A stretch of DNA of 64,000 bases from Paraconiothyrium sp. Pb-2020 (taxonomy: Eukaryota > Ascomycota > Dothideomycetes > Pleosporales > Didymosphaeriaceae), in NCBI GenBank assembly GCA_022419385.1, contig JAJUBI010000003.1, positions 1,550,001 through 1,614,000 of the forward strand. The letters are read 5' to 3'. The notes below the pieces were generated by a model. That model was given only the letters and a program-made list of their open reading frames with translations. It made no database searches and had not been told where the DNA came from. Position numbers and translations under genes: made by a program. Within the stretch, counting starts at the first letter, position 1. Each line of letters starts with the position of its first letter. Shown here in pieces: positions 20,777 to 32,496 of this stretch.

Positions 20777-22309
20777 ATGGCGCCCAAAACAAACACTACC
20801 GTGCCCGACTACAAAAACGTCCCGCATTCCCACCGCCTGCCCACCACCCACCGCGAGGTCCAGCGCACCTTCAGCAAGCTCTCGCGCCAGTCCCTCGTCT
20901 CCCTTGCACACCAGTGGCTCGCAAAGAAGAACCGTGACTTCTGCCGTCCCTATTTGCTCGCCGATCGCGACGCTGGCGAGGACGACGAGGACGAGCAGTA
21001 TACGCCCGCGCAGAGCTATGAAGAGCTCCAGGAGATATACAAAGAGCTGGCGGCGCGCAAGGGCGGGAAGCGCGAGATCCAGGATCGCATACTAGAGGGC
21101 GACTGGAGAACAGGCGTGTCCATGTATCAATTGGCCACGGCCGAGATACAGTACCTGCTGGATCACCCAAACAGTTTGCGCTGGACGGCGAAGCGCCTTG
21201 CACGCATACCGAACGCTAAGAGCGTCTCGCTGGATATGGAAGTCACAAATGACTCGGAGCATCTACCGCGGTTCCAGGCGCAAACTTTCATGGCGAATCT
21301 CGCGAGGGAGCTGACGCCGCTCATGAAGGCGCATTACCTACTGATCAAGATCAAAACCATGCCCATGACCATTCTGAGGGTCTATATACACGACTCGCCG
21401 TATAGTACCGAGGCCTCGCTCGCTGTAGATAACGGGAACGCAGACAGCGCAAGGGCAGTGTTCTTCATTTGGCCAAATGGCTCGCCGTTTGTCTACTCAT
21501 CGATAGCGAACCACTTCGGCCAAGTCATCAGTGATGATGGTCGCCATCTGCGCGATATCGTCCAGCAAGCCATACCAAAGGCTTTCTCGCGACCGTCAGC
21601 GAGGTATCAGCTTGCAAGCACAAATTTCACCACAAAGTCTCTAGACGCGCTGCTCGCATACAGGGGACCGGGGAAGAGCAACGCGGCATCAGGCGGCTGG
21701 AGCATCTTCCAGGATCACAGTTTCAGTCAAAATGCTTTAGATTTCATAACAAGCCAAAGGGGCGATGGGCACGAGAAGAACGGAATGAACAAGGCTAACA
21801 CAACAGGCACAGTGAAAGCCGGTCCAGGTCGACCGAAGCGGACGCTTGAGGACAAGGAAACATCGGAAGCGAAGAGGAGACTCGAAGTAGCAGCTGGTCG
21901 ATTTGGCTCATCTGCGCAACCCAACGATGGGCAAGGCCTCGAGCGCGTTGAAGTCCGCATTGACGATCCATTCCCGCCTATGCCTGACTCATCTGAGCAA
22001 GCAGACGATGCGGATACATCAAATATCAGTGCTCAACCGGCCAATCACAATCGCAGAGGTCGCCCATCATGGCTAGACCGCTCGCAAGATGAAATCGAAG
22101 AGTTAGAGGGCGGAGACGCGTGGGTCCCTGATGTGCGCGTGGTGTTTCAAGGCACCCATGTGTTCGCTGGCGTTAGGCAGCTGGTCGAACAGGGTGTCGT
22201 GGATGGAGAGAAGATGCCCGGTTGGATGACGGGCGAAGCGGGCGTAACGATTGGTGCTGTCAAGGAGGGAAGGATTCGGACTAAGAGCGGGCAAATTCCA
22301 GGTGTTTGA
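20777..22309 (+). CDS. CHL4/Mis15/CENP-N kinetochore protein
   Basis: Single exon, 510 aa, ATG in ideal context (ccaccATGg). The N-terminal half matches the CHL4/Mis15/CENP-N family: HRLPTTHREVQRTFSKLSRQ, SLVSLAHQWL, LEGDWRTGVSMYQLATAEIQ and LRWTAKRLARI. CENP-N proteins recognise CENP-A nucleosomes and, with CENP-L/Iml3, form part of the inner kinetochore CCAN. The middle (RVYIHDSPY, AVFFIWPNGSPFVYSS) fits the second conserved block. The region after about residue 340 is low-complexity and charged, then a short conserved C-terminal part (DVRVVFQGTHVFAGVRQLVE) which would form the Iml3-binding segment. Divergent from the bZIP gene. Confidence 0.88.
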   Translation: MAPKTNTTVPDYKNVPHSHRLPTTHREVQRTFSKLSRQSLVSLAHQWLAKKNRDFCRPYLLADRDAGEDDEDEQYTPAQSYEELQEIYKELAARKGGKREIQDRILEGDWRTGVSMYQLATAEIQYLLDHPNSLRWTAKRLARIPNAKSVSLDMEVTNDSEHLPRFQAQTFMANLARELTPLMKAHYLLIKIKTMPMTILRVYIHDSPYSTEASLAVDNGNADSARAVFFIWPNGSPFVYSSIANHFGQVISDDGRHLRDIVQQAIPKAFSRPSARYQLASTNFTTKSLDALLAYRGPGKSNAASGGWSIFQDHSFSQNALDFITSQRGDGHEKNGMNKANTTGTVKAGPGRPKRTLEDKETSEAKRRLEVAAGRFGSSAQPNDGQGLERVEVRIDDPFPPMPDSSEQADDADTSNISAQPANHNRRGRPSWLDRSQDEIEELEGGDAWVPDVRVVFQGTHVFAGVRQLVEQGVVDGEKMPGWMTGEAGVTIGAVKEGRIRTKSGQIPGV

Positions 22310-22514
22310 CATCGAAACTGTGTTGCTTAGTTTGTTGGGCGTTGGAGCAGCGTAAATACCCCGGGCTTGGCATGGAGTTCTGGCGTTCTGGCTGAGCTTT
22401 TCAGTATCATTGCGATGAGGGTGGTCTGGTATGACTGTACGACGACATGTTCAAGATAATGTAGCTTATACTACAACGCGTATCGAGTCGTTCTTGATAC
22501 TTGACGTGCGTAGC

Positions 22515-23639
22515 CTATGGGGCTGTCTTCCTCCGACTACTCCTCCGTACACCCTTAGCGGGCGCTTCCGTTTCAACAGCCTTCCTCTTCGCGCCTTTCT
22601 TCGCCTTACTATTGACGTCCTTTTCTCCACTACTAACTTCCTTCAACCCTGCAGACTTCCTCTTTCCGTCCTTCTTCGTCCGCACAGGCTCCTCCACCAC
22701 TGCCTCCTTACTCGCCTCCTCATTCTTCTCCTCACTCACCTCCTCCCCGCCACTGATACCGTCCCTCTTCCCGAGGTTCCTCAGCAACACCTGCTCGTCC
22801 TTCCCAACGTCAACGCCCTCCTTCCCCAACACCCAAGCCACCTTCTCCATGTCCACAGCCTTCACGCCCAGCCGTGATCTCAGGCTGTGCACGTGATCCA
22901 GCAGCTCTTGATACTCTTTGACGGTGTACTTGATTACGCGGTCCCAGCCGCCGGGTTTGCCGGAGTTGTCCCACGTCAGCCAGCGGAAGAGCTCATCAGA
23001 AAAGAAGGGGTTAGTTGAGGGATCGTTGGTGGAGAGGAGGAGGGATGCTGTTGCTGGACCGATACCCTTCAACTTGGTAAGGACTTTAAGGGAGATCATC
23101 TCGAGTGCGTTCAAGGACGAGTTGCGATGGAGGCGCATCCACTCGTCGTTTTCGCCGGGCGTGTCGGAGAAGGCATTTCTTGTTTTCTGCTCAATGTCTT
23201 TGGGGGCATTGGACTGGACTAGTTGAAGGAGTTTGGGGCGGAATGTGCCGTGTTTCCTAAGGGGGATTAGCTGGCTGTGTACAGGTATGTAAAGCGGTGA
23301 ACAGTGTGTATGCAAATCAGTTGAGTAGCAATGGCTTCCAAAGACATCTCATGATTTAGAGGAACTCAATTTCCATATACACGGGAAGTTTGGGGTCGTC
23401 CAATCAACTGGTTGACAGATAACGTACAGTTTCCATTCCACGAGTTTCTCAACTTCATCTTTGGTCAGATACGCGCCCTTCTTATTGCGGGAGGTGACGG
23501 TGGCCGGGATGGTGTCATAGCGCAGCGCGTCGAGTTCGCGCAGGTTCTCGGGCACGGTAGATGGATAACAGGCAAGAACAGCGTTGAAAGCCTCTTTCGA
23601 TATTTGGGTGTATTTCAAGGTCTTCTTGGCGGGTGGCAT
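22515..23639 (-). CDS. Conserved fungal protein with helix-hairpin-helix-like motif
   Basis: Exons 23428-23639 and 22515-23256 (171-bp intron, GTACGT to TTAG) give 317 aa. The N-terminus is MPPAKKTLKYTQISKEAFN. The junction reads VEKLVEWKLKHGTFRPKLL. The segment LTKLKGIGPATASLLLS (about residues 137-153) is a typical helix-hairpin-helix, as in DNA glycosylases and other nucleic-acid proteins. The last 90 residues are Lys/Glu/Ser-rich with several basic clusters (KKGAKRKAVE, RRSSRRKTAP), suiting a nuclear protein. The family is known to me only as uncharacterised fungal proteins. No glycosylase catalytic Asp can be placed with confidence. Confidence 0.8.
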
Positions 23640-25188
23640 GGTAGGATCCTATGTTGCTATTGCGTTGGTGGTTGAAAGGTGCAGACGAGTACGCGTACAG
23701 ACGCGCTATACGTTGGCACGTGTTTTAGTGCACACCTGGGCATTGAGCAGGTGCCGGCCCAGGTGCTCGTCTTCCTACTGGAACTATGGTCTATTGCGAC
23801 ATCATGCAGTCGACGCCATGTCAATTACGAGTACATTCGGGAAATCTATCTAAGCTGTCGAGAAGAAAGCTGCATTTGATAGCGAACACGAACCATTCGA
23901 TGAGGTGGAGCTACCATTGTTCGGGATGGGGGATGTAGTCATCCTACATAAGCGAGCCTATCAGTATATTAGCTTCTACTGGTCTCACCTCACCTCCTTG
24001 CGTCTCGACGCTTCTACTTAGGCTACGTTGCTTGTCTCCTCTATATTTTGCTATCTCATGCTGCTCAAGCAAGCTGGTTCGCGACGGATAGTTGACAGAG
24101 TGCCTAACACCCAGCGTACCATGGTTCTTTCCACCCCCACGGTTTTCTGATTACCACCATGTGGAAATACAGTCCTTTGAGAGGGATGCAACAAGAGCGC
24201 GATCAGTCGTTTAGCAGATAGCACGGCATTATTGAGCGTGGCGATCTCCCGTAGTCAAATATGTGCTGAACGGGCACTGCCCCATCGCCTAGCTTACCCT
24301 GGTGGACATTGTAGGGTCTGGCTTTAGCCTGAGAAATCCAGTGGGATTCAAGGGGCTGCCATTCGTAGCGTTGCATAAGCTGTTGTATAATACCGGTCCT
24401 TATATCCTTGTCCGTTAACCTGTGTCAACACCATTCGATCTTAAAGTCCGGAAGGCTTCCAATGGCCATTTGATCCATTTGATCCAGTCTTTGCCAACTT
24501 CATTTGTGTGCTGGATATTTTGAGTCGGCTATCTTGGTTAGATCTGATCGGACATCTTCTGGCGGGTTGTCACTAAATCCCTTCTGGGCGCTACCAGCGC
24601 CATGTGGAAGATTTGAGGGCATCAGTTGGCACGTAGCATTAAATCTATAAAAGTAAGCTAGGGCCCGCCTTGAATAGTTAAGACCCTCCGATTTACGTTC
24701 GTCGCACTGTGGTATTCTTAGCTTAGTAGTCAAGTTAGTGCATTCAACATGTTTGACGAGCTGGGCGCTGAGAGGGAGGAAAATCTATCGTGACGCACCT
24801 TGACGTGTCTCTTCTTATAAGTAAGACAACCATTCTTGGTCTTGCGATGATGCTTCCTTGAAGGCATTTGCCACTTAGATGAGAAGGACTAGGGCAGAGG
24901 CGTGATCGCAACGTCCAGATGGCTGCTGCTGGCTTGGCCGAGGCTGGCAAGATGAAATGGGGTTTAGCCTCACGTTGTGAGCAAGTCGGCCAAGCTGACT
25001 TGTTCGGAGAAAAATGAGCCTGTGCAGGGGTCTGCGCTCGGCAAGTCTCGTACACTAGGGCAGCTATGCTCGTTGGTAGCTGTGCTGTTTTCGTCATTCC
25101 ACGTTGTCGTGGTACATGTCAGTTTGGCATCATACGTTCCAAGGAATCCCCAGATTGGGTGGATCGTTGAACTATGAATTCGAGCCCA
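23640..25188. other. Intergenic, nothing recognised
   Basis: No domain-bearing frame. Small direct repeats such as tttgatcca (24470-24482) are present. The frame at 24744-25097 minus is unsupported. Confidence 0.4.
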
Positions 25189-25825
25189 TCAGATGTCCAG
25201 CCATGTCTGCTGGAACTCTCTAACCTCACGAATTCTCTTCGTTTCCCAGCAGCCGATGAATGCATTGCCGCGATAATCTTCCACACATTCCCATGACTTC
25301 CCTTGAAACCTATCTTTGAGCATTTGCCCCTTCTCATCCATGCTTGTACACAGCCGCAATCGTGCTATATCGAAGGGAACAAGCTCTTGATCACCAAGCT
25401 CGATACCCCACATATTCGTGTCGAACTCGGCGACTACAAGACCACCAGTACTAGGCCACGCAAACACTGACCCAATGCCGTTCCCGTTTCGTCGGTTCCG
25501 GCTCGCCGTTATTATTCAGTGCATGTATATCGACGTCTTCTTCGTTCAAAAGCAGGAATCGTGCCATCGAATCCCACCACTTCGCGCCTAGCAACAACAG
25601 CCTTCGACAAAATGCGTCTTCATCCTCTGGGTTTTCATGCCTGAACATATCGGGATTTGTGCGGTTAAAGTCTAGGAATTCGAAGTCCGTAAGCGATGCG
25701 TCCTCTAGTAATATGACGCCGCCGCGCTCTGGGTAGCCATGTATCATGATGGTCGGGGTTTCGACGCTAATACGGCGAGTTACATCTTTTCGCCCGTCAT
25801 AACAGACGATATGGTTTCGATCGTA
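25189..25825 (-). pseudogene. Conserved fungal protein, frame broken by one extra base
   Basis: From an apparent exon start at 25825 (acceptor CGAATAG, with GACTGAC branch about 20 bp upstream) the frame reads YDRNHIVCYDGRKDVTRRIS, then MIHGYPERGGVILLEDASLT and LLLLGAKWWDSMARFLLLN. It ends KRERHWVSVCVA-stop at 25451. The +1 frame continues at once with AWPSTGGLVVAEFDTNMWG, DIARLRLCTSMDEKGQML and GNAFIGCWETKRIREVREF to the stop at 25189. I recall this continuous order from a fungal family of unknown function, so one surplus base in the run gtgttt (25461-25465 on the minus strand) breaks the gene. The first exon with the start codon is not located. Alternatives are an assembly error or a short upstream-frame product. 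Confidence 0.6.
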
Positions 25826-28800
25826 CTATTCGCGGGGAGTAGATGTCAGTCGCGCACTCCCCGGGCTTGACTGTGAGTGTGAGAATTGGAAATATTGGAG
25901 AGCTTTCTTCATTCTAATGTGTTCAATCTGGAGACATGCGACAGAGGAGAGGGTTGATGAGGTCAATCTATGCCCATGTCAGAAATCAAATTAGGGAGGA
26001 GCTGACCAGGGTATCAAAGTATTTATGGCACAACTGTACCTTGACGAACGCCGCCGTGTTCAAAGGATGAGGCCAACAACAAGGTTTAGTATCTCTTCTT
26101 TGTGAGCGCTGTAAGAGCGTCGAGGCGCAACAAATTTGCTAGTATTTTCGGACACCGTGGCTTCAGTTTTATTACGCCTCTTGAGTGCGTCTAGCTGACG
26201 ACGGTGATGTAATAAACCGTCGGCACGTAGATCAAGGTAGGCCGGTCTCAAATAGTCAATGGCTGAAACGCCCAAGTCAAGCCTGTAGCACGCATGAGAA
26301 GTGACAGGAAGAAGGCAGGGGGGAGCGCGAGACAGCTGATAGATGTCGAAGGCGGGTAAGGTGAGGAGCAATGTCATAGAAGTATAAGCGGGAAACTACG
26401 CTAGCCCCAAACAGGAAATTTCATCACAAGTGAAGTGGACATGGGCTCGTTCAAGACGTTCATCAATACGTGTTATGGGTTTAAAAGGTTACTTAGCCAT
26501 CGAAACAGTTGGAAATAAGCCCACGGCCTCTACGGCAACGTTTCCAACACAACCATTCATCGGCCCAAGGCAAGTTTCTGTTTTTGCTGGCAAATTGCCT
26601 ATTGCCCAACTTCCACGCGTATTCTACGCTCTGCTACCTTACGCCGCGCTTCCGTTCTTTTTCACAAAGGGAAGACAGCATGCTCTTTATTTCTGGGCGT
26701 CTTAAATTCATCCTATTAGCTTTGATCACCACTCAAAACGAGAAGGGCAGTAAAGTTGCTGCCTCCCAGCAGTGCAGTGAGCTTGTATGCATGTCAACGC
26801 TAGGCGAAGTTTAAAATTTAACTGGTGTTCAAATGAAAATCTGCATAGTTGGTGCATTTGAACAGTATGGGTGAGAGACAAGATTGGACACTGTAACAAC
26901 CAATCCATGCTGCGGTAGGTTGCGAGGCGTTTGCAGGCATGTCATCGAAGGTCTAGCAACGTTACCCGCCTTCAGCGAGGCAGCGAGTCCTACGTCCCCA
27001 ACAAGAAGGCACGAGGTAGTAGTGAACTCGTGCGAGCCGTTTATGGGTGCCATAAGATTGGTTTTACAGATTGAGTATGCAGGTGATCGGAGATGACGTT
27101 GCTGTACGCGAAGTCCGCGTGCAACCTTGCTGCATCTTTACGATCTCGCCATCGCGGAAGAGTCCTCCGAGGACGACAATCGGCTTGGACCATCTTTTCA
27201 ATATCATTTCCGTTCCAAAGGCAAGGTCTATCGTGTATAGACTCGTTGATTTCCGATCGGTAGCCTTACCACAAGGCTGAACTTGGAGGTTCGAGCTCAG
27301 GTTATCTATTCTAGAAGTCGTTCTCGTCGGAAATGAATATCGCGAGCCATGCCATGACCACAAGAAGCATCTATGTCCAATGAAGTGAGCATAAGATCAG
27401 TAGGTGCGAGCGGTGCTTGCGGCAGCATACGCGCGATACAATGGCCGAGGGATTCTAAAGCCACTGGCAAAGCTCTTACACCTAATAGCTAAAATAATCG
27501 GCAATTGTAGGTTTTCAGCAAGTATATCATCCAAGCTCATGGGGTCAGGCCTCGCTGGAGTTGACAGAGTAACGTCGCGGGGCTGTGCTCATGACAAAGA
27601 AGGGACGGTGCGTTCTTCCTTGCTGTTCTTTCAGTCGTCGTAGGTTTATGCGTTGGTCGGCGTCTTGAGTTGATCGTAAAGAGCTGGTTTCACCCAGAGT
27701 ATACTGAGGGGTAAGACAGACGGTTTTTGTTCCCAGTGGAACGAGAGTGCACACTTCCCCACTCTCTAATGATCTTCAGGAACCGACGTTAATGGCGACG
27801 AGCCATGTCCCTGGCAACCATGGTGATCTAGATGTTTCGTTTCAGGCAAGGGTTTCAAAACAACGAGGCGAGAGTGGAGACGACAGCCCCCGTCGCCCAG
27901 AAAATGCGGAGGCAGAGAGGACATGAAAGGAGACTTGTTTTTGCATTGTTGATGCGTGCGCTCGAAACGGCAGCATCGATATCCCAGAAAGGGTGCGGTG
28001 AACAAGGTACTCAGTGAGCGCTCATTTGCTGCCCTCGAAACAATGGCCTGCGCTGGCTGGGCCGACTGTTGAGGATCGACGACTGTCACGGCAAAGGTTC
28101 GCTAAGACCTATTGGCTAGCACTGCGGATCGGTATACAACGTCGAGAAGAAATATGGAATGCTATTACCTCATGACCGGCGAGGCTGAGAGCAGACTTTG
28201 GCAGAGAGCATCAAGGATCCCACAAGCACGCAACAGGTCAGCGGAGAATTTTCCTGCATGCGAGCAAGGCCTCGACACGGAGAGCGCGAACTATGAACGG
28301 ACTCGCTGTCGATCCGCGAAGAGCAGTGGGTAGGAGCGTGTAGATTGGAATTCCGTAGTGTGGTGCCGGGGTCGTTTGCGAGCTGTAGTCAGCCCGCATG
28401 ATGTGTGACCAATATCGAATTGCATTTTCGTAGACCGAAAAAAGGAGTGCCGTGAATAGATTGGGACCAAAGACAGAAAGCTGTGGAAAATACAGAGGAG
28501 AGCCAGACGTCATGCAAGCAACGTGCCCGCGTCGTTCCGCAGTCAATTTTGGAAGCGACGCCGCGAGATTGTCTCTGGGGCGAGCCCACCCGGCACGGTC
28601 GGATCACACAGGCAAGCGACGCCACGTTGTATAGATGAGGCTCTGTGCTCGGAGTGTGGTTCTTGGGACGGTGGGATCCGAGGCACGTCCAGACGGTGAG
28701 GTCTGGAAGCATGAGACAGCGACGTAGGGGACTGAGGCTGTGTATTGTTATGCAGCAGCGCTCCCCCTGGTGGCCAGAAAACAAGCATCAGCAGGCGAGG

Positions 28801-30072
28801 CTTGAATGCCGTCAGCGTCGGTCAGTCGGGGCGGCTGCGGCTCGATGCGCTGAGGCGGTGATGTTTCGAGACTATTGTCGGCGGCCCACCGGCGTCATGC
28901 TGGGGAGTGGGCGGCAAGTTCAAGCACATCACGATGCGTCGTCGGTGGATGCTGGCGTGCGGGAGGCTGGAGGGGTGCGCTGGTTGTGCAGATTGTACGG
29001 AGGCCGGTGGGCAGCGGGGCCATGTCGCACGAGACCCGAAGCAGCAAGTGAGGAAGGCGCTCGGACGGAGCCTGGGAAGGTGCGCGGTGGCTACGACGTG
29101 AAACCGCCGCGAGCAACGCTCCAAGCCAGCCGACACAGCGCCCGCACGCCAGCACCACCCGCGGCCTCGAGCACAGCACCATGGCTGACGCCGTCCCGAG
29201 CCTGCCCTCGCCGTCGACGTTGAAGTCCCCCGTCAGCCGCAGCGCTGCGAGACGCAGGAACATGGGCCGGTGATTCGCCCGCCTGCATCGCTGCCAGGTA
29301 CCCGCCGCTTCTGTTTTAGACCCAGGAGGATCGCCGCAGGGCCAATTTGCTTTCGGCGAAGCGCAGTGAAACGCAATCTGGCGAAGTCGAGCGAGCAGGC
29401 CAGCGCATGTCACGTTGTCCGCGGCAAGACAAAGAAGAGGCGGAGAACGAGGGCGCCAGCAGCCGAAAGCACGACGTCGTCCAACAAGGCGCCAGCATGC
29501 GGGCACTAGAGCCCATCGCGAGGCCCGCTGGACGAGAGGCTCCCAACCCGCAGCGCTTCGCCCGCAGCGAGCGGCTGCAAGCGCACCATGGCCGTCGTTA
29601 GCGTACAGGCGCCGGACCCTGAGTGGCCGCGGGCGTAGGAGCCCCAGAAACATGTCCCGGCAGCGCAACCCTCACTGGTCCCTGCAACTCCATGCCCCTG
29701 CTGAAATTACTGCAGCCAGGGGCAAAAAGATGGCGGCAGGCCTTTGTTCCTTGGCGTACTTCCTGCAATCATCCCGCTCGCTATATAGCGGTCTCGCCGC
29801 CGCCCGTCCTGCTTGCTCCTCACCGCAAGGCTCACGTTCTTTCCCCAGACATTCGCTTTCGTCTCTCGTAGACGCTGTCTCTCTTTGAACAAACTCCAGT
29901 CATTCCTTACAGGACCGGTCGCTCATCGCAGAATTGATTTCTGCCTGCTTTCCTTTGCAGTATCAATATCCGGCAAAAATCGAACCCTTCTCGTCCAAAC
30001 AACATCCAGGAAACTGTGACGCCTTAGCACTCAATACCCCACGATTAGAACAAGCATCTTCCTATCGCCAAA
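25826..30072. other. Long gene-poor interval ending in the promoter of the Ser/Pro-rich gene
   Basis: Many overlapping open frames on both strands, densest at 28645-29668 where GC is high, but none with start context plus domain support. A frame at 27064-27363 minus (TIDLAFGTEMILKRWSKP, IVVLGGLFRDGEIVK) looks protein-like and could be a relic or an exon; I cannot name it. The last 300 bases are the leader of the next gene. Confidence 0.4.
29782..29788 (+). promoter_or_regulatory. TATA box of the Ser/Pro-rich secreted protein gene
   Basis: tatatag at 29782-29788 followed by about 285 bp of CT-rich sequence before the ATG at 30073. This is the usual layout of a strongly expressed fungal gene; the long leader is inferred. 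Confidence 0.4.
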
Positions 30073-32496
30073 ATGATGAAGCTTACTGTTGCTTTCCTCG
30101 CCTCGCTGGCTGCTGCCGATGCCGCCCAGGCTCGTGGCTCCCGCCACGCCCGTCGTCAGAACTACGGTGGTGATGGCTACCAGGTCGGCCCCGTTTCCTC
30201 TGCCGTCCCGGTTGTGAGCAGCTCTGCTCTTCCCGTCTCTGCTCCCGTTGCTTCTGCTCCGGCTGCTTCCATCCCCGGCAACGGATACGGCACCGGCGAG
30301 ACCCCCTCGGCCCCGGTCTCCAGCGCTGTCGTTGAGACTCCCGCTCCTTCGTCCGAGGCCTCTCCCGAGCTGCCATCCAGCAGCGCCCCTGCTCCCTCTG
30401 CTCCAGCAGTCTCTGCCCCCGGTGGTGGCTACGGCACTCCCGAGACCCCCTCTTCCAGCCCTGCCGTCGAGGTTCCTTCGTCCAGCGCCCCTGCTGCAGA
30501 GGTACCGTCTTCCAGCGCTCCCGCTGTTGAGACTTCTGCCTCTCCTGAGCTGCCTTCCAGCTCTGCTGCTGTCGAGGTTCCTTCCAGCGCCCCTGCTCCC
30601 TCTGCTCCAGCAGTCTCTGCCCCCGGTGGTGGCTACGGCACTCCCGAGACCCCCTCGTCCAGCTCTGTTGCTGAGGTTCCCTCTTCCAGCGCGCCCGCTG
30701 TCGAGACTTCTGCCTCTCCTGAGCTGCCTTCCAGCTCCGCCCCGGCTGAGGTTCCATCCAGCTCGCCGGCTCCCTCTGCGCCCGCTGTCTCTGTCCCGGG
30801 CGGTGGCTACGGCACCCCTTCTTCGTCCACCCCCGCCGGTGAGACGACTGATGTCTCCCCCGAGCAGCCCTCCAGCTCCTCTGTAGCTGAGATTCCCTCA
30901 TCTGCTCCCGTGCCTAGCTTCCCCGGAACTGGCTCTGCTCCCGTGCCAACTTTCCCAGGCACCGGCTCTCTGCCAGCTCCTTCGTTCCCCGGCACTGGCT
31001 CAGCACCGGCCCCTTCGTTCCCCACTGGCGGCTACCAGATCCCCAGCAGTGGTGTGCCCAGCTTCCCTGCCACCGGTCTCTCGACCCCTGGTGCTTCTAC
31101 TCCTGCCACTTCGGCCGCTGCTGAGACTCCTTCCGGTGTCCCATCTTTCCCCGGCACTGGCACTGCTCCTATTCCCACCATCCCGGGAACTGGTGTTCCG
31201 AGCTTCCCTACCACTGGCTTCTCTTTCCCTGTGACTGATGTTGCCAGCTCCAGCGGTGTCGAGCTCATCACCTCGGTCATCTACACCACTCAGATCTTCA
31301 CCTCGACTGGCTGCCCCCAGACTGTCACCGACTGCCCTGCCTCCTCCACCATCTTGATCACCAGCACCATCCCGCTCACCACTACCGTCTGCGAGAAGAC
31401 CGCTACCCCCGTCTCGGGATCTGATGTTACCGCCACTCCTGAGGCCTCCACCTCTGCCGCTCCTGTTGGCTCTGCCCCCGGTAACGGCTACGGCACTGGC
31501 GAGACCACCTCTGCTGTTGTTGAGGCTGTCAGCACGCCCGTGACCGAGAAGGTCCACGTCTCCACCGAGACCCTCGTCTACACCGTCGGCACTGGCTCAT
31601 CTGCTCACGCTGTCACCACCGAGGTCGCCACCACCTCCACCGAGACCATCTACCAGACCGTCTACGTCACTCGCCCCGGCCAGGAGACTGGTGTCGCTTC
31701 CGTCTCCAAGGAGGGCGAGACCGTCGGTGTCACTTCTGAGGCTGCTCCTACTGGCGGCAACGCTGAGGCCACCACCTACACCACTCTCGAGTCTACCTCA
31801 ACCACCACTAAGCTCGTCACTGTCTACCCCACTGCTTCTGGCTCGGCTCCTGCTGCCTCTGTTCCTGGAAACGGCTATGGCACTGGCTCCAACACTGACG
31901 TCCCGGTCGAGGGTGCTGGCTCCCAGGTTGCTCCTACCGGTGGTGCCGCCACTGGCGAGTGCGCTCCTCCTACTACTGTCACCGTCACCTCGCAGGAGAC
32001 CGTCACTGTCACCGCTGGCCAGGAGGCTCCTACCTCCGATGTGCCTGCCGAGGGCGAGAACGCCAGCTCTTCTGCCTATGTCCCTGCTGAGTCTACTCCC
32101 GCCACTGACAACTCTCCCGTTCCCACTGGTGTTCCTTCTGCCCCTTACCCGGCAGGCAACGGCACCGTTCCCTCTGGCGCTAGCTCTGGCTTCTTGACTC
32201 AGACCCGCCCTGTCGGTGGTGCTCCCTCGGCTCCTTCCGGTGGCTTCAGCTACCCCAAGCCTTCCGGCACTGGTGTCCCAGTCGCCCCGGTCCCTTCGTC
32301 TGAGACCACCCCTCTCCCCACCTTCGTCCTGCCCACCGAGAGCTCGGCCGTCCCTGAGACGACCGCTGCTCCCGTTGGTGGCGAGAGCTCCTCTGCTGCT
32401 GCCTCCGCTACCCCGTCTGCCGCTCCCCCGGCTGGCTCGTACGGTAACGGCTACAGCACTGGCGGCAACTACAAGCGCTTCTTTGGCCTCTTCTAA
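30073..32496 (+). CDS. Large Ser/Pro/Thr-rich secreted cell-wall or adhesin-like protein
   Basis: Single exon, 807 aa. The start MMKLTVAFLASLAAADAAQA is a signal peptide; HARRQ just after is a plausible dibasic processing site. Residues about 40-400 are Ser/Pro/Ala low complexity with repeats of APGGGYGTPETPSSS and SFPGTGSAPVP. Residues about 400-450 (ELITSVIYTTQIFTSTG, CPQTVTDCPASST) form the Cys-containing Thr-rich block seen in fungal wall proteins. GNGYGTGE recurs at about 74, 472 and 598. The C-terminus (NGYSTGGNYKRFFGLF) lacks a hydrophobic GPI signal, so it is probably secreted or held in the wall non-covalently. Heavy O-mannosylation is expected. Codon use is strongly C-ending, consistent with high expression. 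Confidence 0.85.
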   Translation: MMKLTVAFLASLAAADAAQARGSRHARRQNYGGDGYQVGPVSSAVPVVSSSALPVSAPVASAPAASIPGNGYGTGETPSAPVSSAVVETPAPSSEASPELPSSSAPAPSAPAVSAPGGGYGTPETPSSSPAVEVPSSSAPAAEVPSSSAPAVETSASPELPSSSAAVEVPSSAPAPSAPAVSAPGGGYGTPETPSSSSVAEVPSSSAPAVETSASPELPSSSAPAEVPSSSPAPSAPAVSVPGGGYGTPSSSTPAGETTDVSPEQPSSSSVAEIPSSAPVPSFPGTGSAPVPTFPGTGSLPAPSFPGTGSAPAPSFPTGGYQIPSSGVPSFPATGLSTPGASTPATSAAAETPSGVPSFPGTGTAPIPTIPGTGVPSFPTTGFSFPVTDVASSSGVELITSVIYTTQIFTSTGCPQTVTDCPASSTILITSTIPLTTTVCEKTATPVSGSDVTATPEASTSAAPVGSAPGNGYGTGETTSAVVEAVSTPVTEKVHVSTETLVYTVGTGSSAHAVTTEVATTSTETIYQTVYVTRPGQETGVASVSKEGETVGVTSEAAPTGGNAEATTYTTLESTSTTTKLVTVYPTASGSAPAASVPGNGYGTGSNTDVPVEGAGSQVAPTGGAATGECAPPTTVTVTSQETVTVTAGQEAPTSDVPAEGENASSSAYVPAESTPATDNSPVPTGVPSAPYPAGNGTVPSGASSGFLTQTRPVGGAPSAPSGGFSYPKPSGTGVPVAPVPSSETTPLPTFVLPTESSAVPETTAAPVGGESSSAAASATPSAAPPAGSYGNGYSTGGNYKRFFGLF
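30381..30656 (+). repeat. In-frame tandem repeat, 72-bp perfect identity, 204-bp period
   Basis: Bases 30381-30452 and 30585-30656 are identical over 72 positions. The period of 204 bp is 68 codons, so gain or loss keeps frame. A third, diverged copy lies near 30740-30820. Confidence 0.85.

Noticed and set aside
27064..27363. 99-codon minus frame with protein-like composition
   Set aside because: No start context or flanking exons could be fitted and no family was recognised.
28645..29668. Overlapping 190-257 codon frames on both strands
   Set aside because: GC-rich sequence with few stops; no domain, no leader, and the two strands compete.
30083..31557. Long minus-strand open frames opposite the Ser/Pro-rich gene
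   Set aside because: They arise from the C-ending codon bias of the plus-strand repeats; composition is Gln/Arg/Gly low complexity with no start context.
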